DNA of 38,414 nucleotides, taken from Eubacterium ruminantium (lineage in GTDB: Bacteria > Bacillota > Clostridia > Lachnospirales > Lachnospiraceae). A program made the translations under genes and the position numbers. Positions 34,801-38,414 of the stretch are shown one piece after another. The notes beneath the pieces were generated by a model, which was not told the DNA's origin, ran no database searches, and saw nothing but the letters and a program-made list of their open reading frames with translations. Positions within the stretch are counted from its first letter, which is position 1; every line of letters begins with the position of its first letter. The stretch covers positions 1 to 38,414 of the forward strand of contig NZ_FUXA01000018.1 of the NCBI RefSeq assembly GCF_900167085.1. The letters run 5' to 3'.

Positions 34801-36213
34801 GAAAATGTCATAACTGTATCAGACATTATAAATGATGATATAAGCGTTGTTGATCCGGTAAATGTATCGGGCAGTGATACAGGAGTTATCATTCATACAT
34901 CGGGAACTACAGGAAGGCCGAAGGCTGTAATGATAAAGCATGAATCATTGATGAATGCCATTCTTTATACCAACAGAAGATATAATGTTTCTTTTAAAGA
35001 TACTGCAATGGCGGTTACTAATTCAGCTCACGATATGTCACTTTATGATATCTTCGGAATGATAGCTGCAGGAGCATCGGTTGTTATGCCTGAAGAGGAT
35101 TTTGCTAAGGATCCGGAATACTGGGCAGAACTAATGACAGAATATGATGTAACTATCTGGAATTCTGTTCCGGCCATGCAGGAAATGCTGATGGAAGTGA
35201 TAAATGAAAGTAACAGAAAATCTGTAGAAAAACTTAGACTGGTTATATTGGGTGGAGATTATATCAAATCCAGCCTGTTGAACAGGATAAAAAGTTGGAA
35301 CAGTACGGTAAAACTTGTTTCAGCCGGTGGACCTACAGAAACTACGCTTTGGAATATACTTCATGATGTAGAAGAAAGTGACTTGGCAGAGGAGACAATT
35401 CCTTACGGTAAGCCTATCGCTAACAACAGATATTATATTTTAAATGAAAATATGCAGCAGGTTCCTCTTGGTGTTACAGGAACTTTATACGGAGCCGGAA
35501 TAGGTGTGAGTTCGGGATATTTTGCCGATGAGGAGCTTACTCAAAAGAGATTTATCAAATGGAATAAAGAACTCTTATATAATACAGGCGACAGAGGACA
35601 TTACAGAGAAGATGGAACCATAATATTTGATGGAAGAGAAGATCAGCAGGTTAAGGTAAATGGAAAGAGGATTGAGCTTTCAGCTATTTCTTCAACAGCT
35701 GAATCGGCTGAACATGTTGAGCAGGCGGCAGCCATAGTAAATAGTAGAAATCAGATTGTATTATTCTATACCGGAGTGGAAACTCTGACTGATGAAATAA
35801 GAGCTGTGCTTGAATCAAAACTTCCTGATTATATGATGCCGAAAGCATTTATATACCTTGATACGATACCGCTTACAATCAATGGAAAGGTAGATAAAAA
35901 ATCACTTGCATCGATCTATGAAGCGTCATCAAAGAATAAAGATAAAAAGGTAACTGATAATGGTGAGATGAGTGAACTTGAAATTCTTCTCAGAGAAAAA
36001 TTCTGTGAATTGTTGAATCTTTCCGGAGATGAAATTGATCTTGATTCAGACTTCTTTGCCATGGGAGGTAATTCGCTTATAGCTATGAAACTGTTGTCAC
36101 AGCTTAGAGAGACCTTCGATGTGGACATATCTTTAACAGATCTTTTTATGACTTCGACAATCAGAGAAATGAAAGAACTTCTTGAAGAAAGAAATGCAAT
36201 CATAAAGAAATAA
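28816..36213 (+). CDS. NRPS 2: Cy-A(MT-like insert)-T-Cy-A-T, cysteine-activating
   Basis: AAGGAGAG precedes the ATG; 2465 residues. Order: Cy (1-435; LTDVQFAYMMGR start, DMMLVDGMS with Asp135, Asp140, Ser143; SQTPQVLLD); A (440-1300; A3 YTSGTTGNPKG from 575) interrupted after motif A8 (KIHGNRIELGEIE) by a methyltransferase-like domain (about 860-1255; ILEFGAGTGG 1079-1088, GANVLHDS); A9-A10 resume at LPAYMIP; T (VGADS, Ser1355); Cy (1415-1850; DGQIMDGWS with Asp1553, Asp1558, Ser1561); A (1870-2355; A3 HTSGTTGRPKA from 2027); T (GGNS, Ser2420). The first A domain reads D-L-Y-N-L-S-L-I-W(-K), the classic cysteine code. The second reads D-M-Y-N-I-G-A-L-W, Cys-like but not identical. There is no starter carrier and no thioesterase, so it must receive from a separate carrier protein and hand on, most simply to NRPS 1. 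The plan mirrors HMWP2 of yersiniabactin. Confidence 0.95.
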   Translation: MEKKTLLTDVQFAYMMGRNEHLYLGGISTHFYAEFERNLDPVLVENSVNRVIVRQEMLRTYIAEDGTQRILDEAPRYKVICEDLSGLSDDERERILLDYRNKNSDRVFPLGKWPMFEFHMFKVREDRYRLIVDFDMMLVDGMSTELLIQELLSNYDNDEEVEKLPISFSDFIVSQSEKREERSEEDMNFWNERINDFQAGPFLNKLDESMPDVPKFNFMEYIISEEDWSKRESYLREKKILPSIYLLTAYAKTVSKWTNLDKITINMTVSDRKGLNLSKVIGDFTKILPVDFDFSDDKDIYEISRETQKKISVYKKHLNCNMMAVAKNVCIKDDVEDKAAFPFVFTGMFFDLAKEGWQEFGERIYQASQTPQVLLDNQITLKSGALTIHWDYPKQYWNRDRLQDVQRYFVETALYGESKVLDECAEESYAKYNDTKEDIPYISPVKLIHDQAVNNPDNTAVMTANSELTYEELDEMSSREANYLIKNYGYKKGYLIEGVRDYTTIVHMIAVAKTGGYYVPVATGLPEKRKDYVLKKSNAVETLTADFYRENRCDDLSDSMDDIPENGEDLLYVIYTSGTTGNPKGVEISRKAMMNTVLDMNRRFNINEDDRFIGISSFGFDLSVYDVFGSLTTGAAVFLHDKQENIYGMIEELEEFPISVWNTVPVLMQILVNELDKDYVNNNLRLVLLSGDWIPVDLPDKIKKHFPKANVISLGGATEASIWSIYYPIEEVKENWKSIPYGYPLSNQTMYILGYDKKALPENIEGDIYIGGIGVALGYQNDEEKTKASFINHPIYGRLYATGDRGYLSNEGYMVFCGRKDNQVKIHGNRIELGEIESCLKKQPNIIAAVAQVVSGSGNTKKLFGYYVPADSMPYDKEWVEETAAVQKKAMEESERNLPDYLTTDEYKDISDSLEEVSTAIISNTFYKFDFFTNKDEIYTLDNLFLEGKIIERYRKLINQWADVMVKIGKLSKKREGVYQVTEPLKEIDVDSLYDEIMKKKGVSYWGGSFEFLMLCNKNVLDILKADVNPLTILFPEGETNRAENIYRSNPVAEYMNMLTASAIEEYIKNWKKDRPVRILEFGAGTGGTTADILERIKNYNIEYTFTDLSTFFTEKAKEKFAQYDFIKYGIFNIDQLPQAQGYQPECFDIIIGANVLHDSKIINKTLKNFRYMLAKEGMLVALEVTTNKIYHKVSIGFIEGFSGYNDERLKKNEPLLSAREWKEEMEKCGFILASSYPEESSPAEVFDQHVIYSYSASSKDYKSEEELYKKLEEDLPAYMIPEKIYALYELPLSKNAKVNLKELPYEMGDGQRANAAIIKPETETEKLLSDIICETLGFDEISTDVNIFTVGADSLKSISILTKLKNHGIEVSLTKLYKYATIKQLAEFIDHSESGDEEKVPDEKLELADFKPDLEHRYDPFPLSDLQESYYIGAHETEGFSSIPTAGYVEIECPGYDYDRLINVYKKVIERHDILRTYIDDEGMQHVLKELEDYSIPVTDLRGWKEEDVKDYLENTRREMVATRLDLSIAPLSKCKLSQLKDDFAILHIYADGQIMDGWSFQLFFTELGTFYKNPDTVMEPLKVTFRDYIRYREALKTTKKYEADKKFWMEKIPDLPSAGVLPVMNDIADLDTVEGIQVECGLPIETWNNIEKKAMEHGVSAFSVLMTSFAVAVARWNDKKRFLLNIPEFYRPPFHEDIFKVLGECASFLLFTMDDDPEDTFYEKVVKTQQQIMELKDHNSFSGMEITREIYRKNNGYSEVLAPLVFGMLPDAQEFQDRFIEIQKEGMRIRYQENHTSQIWIDVNTCVYSDRIEFNYNSLKGLIRKEVLEKLAAMQKNILFEAATNEEYWNNKVNIPLPDEDKAVIDRANSTKEDLGSTTLTEMIRDSFEKYKDNIFVKMKGIAYTYDEIHEMVRKAAGGLKKIGVMKGDKVAVYIGKGLEQIVSALATLYIGAVYVPIEYDYSYEVVANTLSYIDQRYVLVNDKDYAELKKHIENVITVSDIINDDISVVDPVNVSGSDTGVIIHTSGTTGRPKAVMIKHESLMNAILYTNRRYNVSFKDTAMAVTNSAHDMSLYDIFGMIAAGASVVMPEEDFAKDPEYWAELMTEYDVTIWNSVPAMQEMLMEVINESNRKSVEKLRLVILGGDYIKSSLLNRIKSWNSTVKLVSAGGPTETTLWNILHDVEESDLAEETIPYGKPIANNRYYILNENMQQVPLGVTGTLYGAGIGVSSGYFADEELTQKRFIKWNKELLYNTGDRGHYREDGTIIFDGREDQQVKVNGKRIELSAISSTAESAEHVEQAAAIVNSRNQIVLFYTGVETLTDEIRAVLESKLPDYMMPKAFIYLDTIPLTINGKVDKKSLASIYEASSKNKDKKVTDNGEMSELEILLREKFCELLNLSGDEIDLDSDFFAMGGNSLIAMKLLSQLRETFDVDISLTDLFMTSTIREMKELLEERNAIIKK

Positions 36214-36219
36214 TATATG

Positions 36220-36258
36220 CCCCTTTTGCCGGAAAATAACCGGTGAAAGGGGTTTTTT
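36220..36258 (+). terminator. Intrinsic terminator of the NRPS operon
   Basis: CCCCTTTTGCCGG (36220-36232) pairs with CCGGTGAAAGGGG (36240-36252) over 13 positions, 11 Watson-Crick and two G-U, with a 7-base loop and then six T. It begins 6 bases after the NRPS 2 stop codon and closes the operon. Confidence 0.93.
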
Positions 36259-36297
36259 CAGGATAAAAAATTGTATAAAATTTTTTGCATTTAGGTA

Positions 36298-36335
36298 TTG
36301 ACAAAATAGGATAAGTGGACATATAATGATTGTAC
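36298..36335 (+). promoter_or_regulatory. Consensus promoter of the peroxidase gene with PerR-box-like sequence
   Basis: TTGACA (36298-36303) and TATAAT (36322-36327) are both perfect consensus hexamers with an 18-base spacer. ATATAATGATTGTAC (36321-36335) matches the PerR box TTATAATNATTATAA at all but three positions and covers the -10, so peroxide-relieved repression is plausible. A leader of about 68 bases follows; ATTATATAAT (36372-36381) in it is a further palindrome. Confidence 0.7.
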
Positions 36336-36402
36336 ACAATTAAACAGCGTAAAACACAAATGATATTTTCCATTATATAATTTTTGAAAAGGAGGATTTA
36401 TT

Positions 36403-36954
36403 ATGTCATCAGTTTACGATTTTCAGGTAAAAGACAGAAAGGGCAACATGGTTAGTCTCAGTGATTATGCCGGAAAGGTTCTTCTTATAGTAAATACAGC
36501 CACAGGATGTGGCTTCACTCCACATTATGAGCCGCTTGAAGCTATGTATAAGGAGTTAAAAGATCAGGGATTTGAGATACTTGATTTTCCTTGTAATCAG
36601 TTTGCTAATCAGGCACCTGAGTCTGATGATGAGATACATCAGTTCTGTACAATGAAATTCGGAACAGAATTTCCACAGTTTGGAAAGATTGATGTAAATG
36701 GAGAAACAGCAGATCCATTATTTGTATATCTTTCGGAGAAGAAACCATTTGAAGGGTTTGGCAAAGGTATCAAGAAAGCTGCACTTGCAAAGTTTTCTGA
36801 TATGAATAACAAAAAGTATGGCGAAAAAGCTTATATCAAATGGAATTTCACAAAATTCCTTGTTAATAGAAAGGGAGAAGTTATAGCAAGATTTGAGCCT
36901 ACAGTTGAAATGGAAGAAGTTCTTAATGCTGTAAAGGCTGAGCTTAATAACTAA
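36403..36954 (+). CDS. Glutathione peroxidase family protein (Cys type, thiol peroxidase)
   Basis: The 183-residue cytoplasmic protein has the full active site: peroxidatic Cys36 in NTATGCGFTPHY, Gln66 in FPCNQFANQ, and Trp147/Asn148 in KWNFTKFLV. Cys64 in the second motif and Cys82 (HQFCTMKF) are further thiols; bacterial members of this type usually work with thioredoxin rather than glutathione. It reduces hydrogen peroxide and organic peroxides. AAAAGGAGG (36387-36395) sets the start. It stands alone behind a strong promoter with a PerR-box-like sequence. Confidence 0.95.
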   Translation: MSSVYDFQVKDRKGNMVSLSDYAGKVLLIVNTATGCGFTPHYEPLEAMYKELKDQGFEILDFPCNQFANQAPESDDEIHQFCTMKFGTEFPQFGKIDVNGETADPLFVYLSEKKPFEGFGKGIKKAALAKFSDMNNKKYGEKAYIKWNFTKFLVNRKGEVIARFEPTVEMEEVLNAVKAELNN

Positions 36955-37014
36955 TCCTGTGAAGTAAGGATACAGGCATTCTGCCCCGCATGGGTATGGG
37001 GTTACACGGATTCG

Positions 37015-37893
37015 CTAATAAAGCTGAGATCCGGCTGGGGCAGGAGTAAGCCTGTGCAACTTACGATAATCTCTCGGAGAACAACCTGTTATCTCTCGAA
37101 ATGCTTTATTGAAAGCTGTTGTTGATTGGAAGCCTGATTGAAAGGCGCATTCGGTGATGGACAGATTCTCATATGAGAGAAGACCTATGGCAGTACGTAC
37201 TCTTAACTTCGACAGATATTCCGGGAATGAAATCCGCATACATTCCTTGAATATTTTGGAGAAGTAATAAGGGCTTAGTCCAATATGAGCGGCGACTTCA
37301 TTCTGTGTCAAATTATCTGTTGAATGTTCGGCTATATAGTCGCATGCGGTCTGAATATGGGACCATACAACGGTTGATGCAGGGGCGCCGCTCATTTGTA
37401 TTTGCCACTCATTTATAGCATGTTCACCTATCAGGAGAAGGATTTTATTTATACATAATTTGCATTTCGTTTCCGTAAAATATTTTTTCTCGGAATAATA
37501 TTTGCGCATTTCGGAAATGATATCATGTATATTTTTTGCCAGGGCAGGCTCGTTCTTCATACTAATATGATGGATGTCGTTCATATATTTGGACGCAGAC
37601 AAAAGATCCAGATTATGTTCAAGAGGATCTGAAGAAAACTGGATTATAAGTGATGAGCCCTTTGGAACATGAATTACACTATGAAGTTCTCTTGGCCATA
37701 CCAAGAGGAGGTCGCCTTTAGATAAAGTATAACTTTTTCCGTTGATCATATACTTGCCGCCACTCTTTAAGGCAAGGGTGAATTCGGCAGCATTATGCCA
37801 GTGATCCGGAAATTCCACAGGTGACTCTTCTTCTGTCAGTGCGATACCCTGGACTGATGGATATTGAATTATCTCTCTTGATTTATTCTTCAT
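37015..37893 (-). CDS. AraC-family transcriptional regulator with cupin-type sensing domain
   Basis: The start on the minus strand is ATG at 37893-37891 (MKNKSREIIQYPSV), preceded by AGGGG; longer readings from 38028 run through the tandem repeats and are unlikely. The 292-residue protein has an N-terminal AraC_binding cupin (about 20-100: HWHNAAEFTLALKSGGKYMI, GDLLLVWPRELHSV), and C-terminal twin helix-turn-helix motifs (about 180-280: NLTQNEVAAHIGLSPYYFSK and LSITECAFQSGFQSTTAFNK). This layout is typical of regulators sensing sugars or other small molecules. No target operon is obvious in the window. The repeats upstream may be its own operators. Confidence 0.9.
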   Translation of the reverse strand: MKNKSREIIQYPSVQGIALTEEESPVEFPDHWHNAAEFTLALKSGGKYMINGKSYTLSKGDLLLVWPRELHSVIHVPKGSSLIIQFSSDPLEHNLDLLSASKYMNDIHHISMKNEPALAKNIHDIISEMRKYYSEKKYFTETKCKLCINKILLLIGEHAINEWQIQMSGAPASTVVWSHIQTACDYIAEHSTDNLTQNEVAAHIGLSPYYFSKIFKECMRISFPEYLSKLRVRTAIGLLSYENLSITECAFQSGFQSTTAFNKAFREITGCSPRDYRKLHRLTPAPAGSQLY

Positions 37894-37943
37894 AATACCC
37901 CTGATTTTGATCATGCAGTAACAATTGAATATATAAAAAATAT

Positions 37944-38065
37944 CATCACATCCAGTGATAAATGATTGTGAATATATCTCATCACGTCTAGTGATAAATG
38001 ATAAGAAATTGTAACTATATCTCAACACATATCATGATAAATGATAAGAAATTGTGACTATGTTT
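37944..38065. repeat. Imperfect 43-bp tandem repeats upstream of the AraC-type gene
   Basis: Three units are seen: 37944-37979 (36 bases, lacking about 7), 37980-38022 and 38023-38065 (43 each), with the start of a fourth after 38065. Each carries GATAAATGAT; the two complete units continue with AAGAAATTGT. In the middle unit ATCAC-GTCTA-GTGAT is a perfect small palindrome, decayed in the others. Their place between the AraC-type gene and the IS-like end suggests multiple operator sites. The rest of 37894-38273 contains no gene. Confidence 0.6.
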
Positions 38066-38112
38066 TATCACGGATTACAGATAAAAGTAACTACTCTGAT
38101 CCTCAATTGTAA

Positions 38113-38140
38113 TCCGAGATTCCATACCCAGTATCTCGGA
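38113..38140. other. Hairpin TCCGAGAT / ATCTCGGA
   Basis: Perfect 8-base arms (38113-38120 and 38133-38140) enclose 12 bases. A second hairpin, GTAAGAGAG (38169-38177) / CTCCCTTAC (38189-38197), 8 of 9 matching, lies just downstream. Both may belong to the subterminal region of the insertion element that follows, or be a convergent terminator for the AraC side. Confidence 0.4.
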
Positions 38141-38205
38141 TGAGTAGTACAAGTTAATAATTATAGGTGTAAGAGAGGGGTATGGATTCTCCCTTACAAA
38201 CATGT

Positions 38206-38236
38206 GAGGCCGACTGGAAGGTTGGTCTCATTTTTG
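38206..38236 (+). terminator. Hairpin plus T-run just before the transposase gene
   Basis: GAGGCCGAC (38206-38214) pairs with GTTGGTCTC (38221-38229), nine pairs including two G-U, around a 6-base loop, followed by ATTTTTGTT. Placed about 40 bases before the transposase ATG, it would stop incoming transcription, a known way for insertion sequences to limit expression from outside promoters. Confidence 0.55.
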
Positions 38237-38273
38237 TTATACTTTGATTTCTGGCGGCTGGAAAGGAGCTACC

Positions 38274-38414
38274 ATGTCAAGGTTTTTATCATATGAAGAT
38301 CGTTTGATCATAGCCCAGCGACTCCAGGAGAGTGCCTCCTTCGGAGAGATTGGCAAAGAACTGGGACGTGATCGCACAACCATTGCGAAGGAGGTAAAAA
38401 AGTATTCTTACGAC
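38274..38414 (+). CDS. IS30-family transposase, N-terminal 47 residues (3' end outside window)
   Basis: The open frame runs from ATG 38274, after AAGGAG (38262-38267), off the window edge. The residues MSRFLSYEDRLIIAQRLQES, then SFGEIGKELGRDRTTIAKEV, show the N-terminal helix-turn-helix of IS30-type transposases (L..EdR..I...L..g.s..eIA..LgR..sTI.rEv). The catalytic DDE part lies beyond the window. Confidence 0.85.
   Translation, partial: MSRFLSYEDRLIIAQRLQESASFGEIGKELGRDRTTIAKEVKKYSYD

Larger units (their letters stand above)
38206..38414 (+). mobile_element. Left part of an IS30-like insertion sequence
   Basis: It is inferred from the transposase start and the protective hairpin before it. 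The terminal inverted repeat could not be fixed because the right end is outside the window; the true left end may lie anywhere between about 38070 and 38205. Confidence 0.55.

Noticed and set aside
37894-38028. N-terminal extension of the AraC-type protein to 38028
   Set aside because: The extension is translated from the tandem repeats, matches no AraC-family N-terminus and has no ribosome site; the AGGGG before 37893 supports the shorter protein.
37944-38065. Possible short CRISPR array
   Set aside because: Units are imperfect tandem repeats of one 43-base sequence without unique spacers, and no cas genes are present.

Overview
The window looks like chromosome from a low-GC Firmicute of the Lachnospiraceae type (Butyrivibrio or a relative). 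This is inferred from strong GGAGG ribosome sites, AT-rich spacers, a signal-peptide/cohesin-like/dockerin wall-type protein, a free-standing RNA polymerase alpha-CTD-like protein and a LytS-type kinase. No rRNA or tRNA was recognised, so genus is not settled.

Layout. 1-3.2 kb: the tail of a small helix-turn-helix protein cut by the window edge, an esterase, an unrecognised AT-rich membrane protein and a beta-carbonic anhydrase. 3.2-3.6 kb: the wreck of a GGDEF (diguanylate cyclase) gene. 3.8-6.5 kb: a flavin-reductase-like protein, then a compact operon of Lrp-type regulator, alpha-CTD-like protein, unusual ABC ATPase and membrane partner, read from a clear promoter with a palindrome over its -10. 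6.7-12.7 kb: a LytS-like kinase, a response regulator with a winged-helix output domain, and a large secreted repeat protein whose promoter carries direct repeats. 13.0-13.8 kb: a methyltransferase-like gene with its own terminator.

14.0-36.2 kb is the centre of the window: one apparent operon, bounded by terminators at 13.8 and 36.2 kb. It encodes a saccharopine-dehydrogenase-like reductase, a ZinT-like metal-binding lipoprotein, an ABC ATPase and FtsX-type permease, a free-standing carrier protein, NRPS 1 (C-A-T-E-Cy-A-T-TE), two type II thioesterases, and NRPS 2 (Cy-A[MT-like]-T-Cy-A-T). Three heterocyclization domains with DxxxxDxxS motifs, one adenylation domain whose read-out equals the classic cysteine code, a methyltransferase-like insert in that same domain, a detached starter-type carrier protein and a stand-alone reductase recall yersiniabactin and pyochelin assembly. 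With the ZinT-like lipoprotein next door, the best hypothesis is a thiazoline-type metallophore, or a metal-binding peptide exported by the ABC pair, that I do not recognise as described. Two of the three thioesterases carry Cys in place of the nucleophilic Ser.

36.4-38.4 kb: a glutathione peroxidase behind a consensus promoter with a PerR-box-like sequence, a divergent AraC-type regulator preceded by imperfect tandem repeats, and the start of an IS30-like transposase running off the window.
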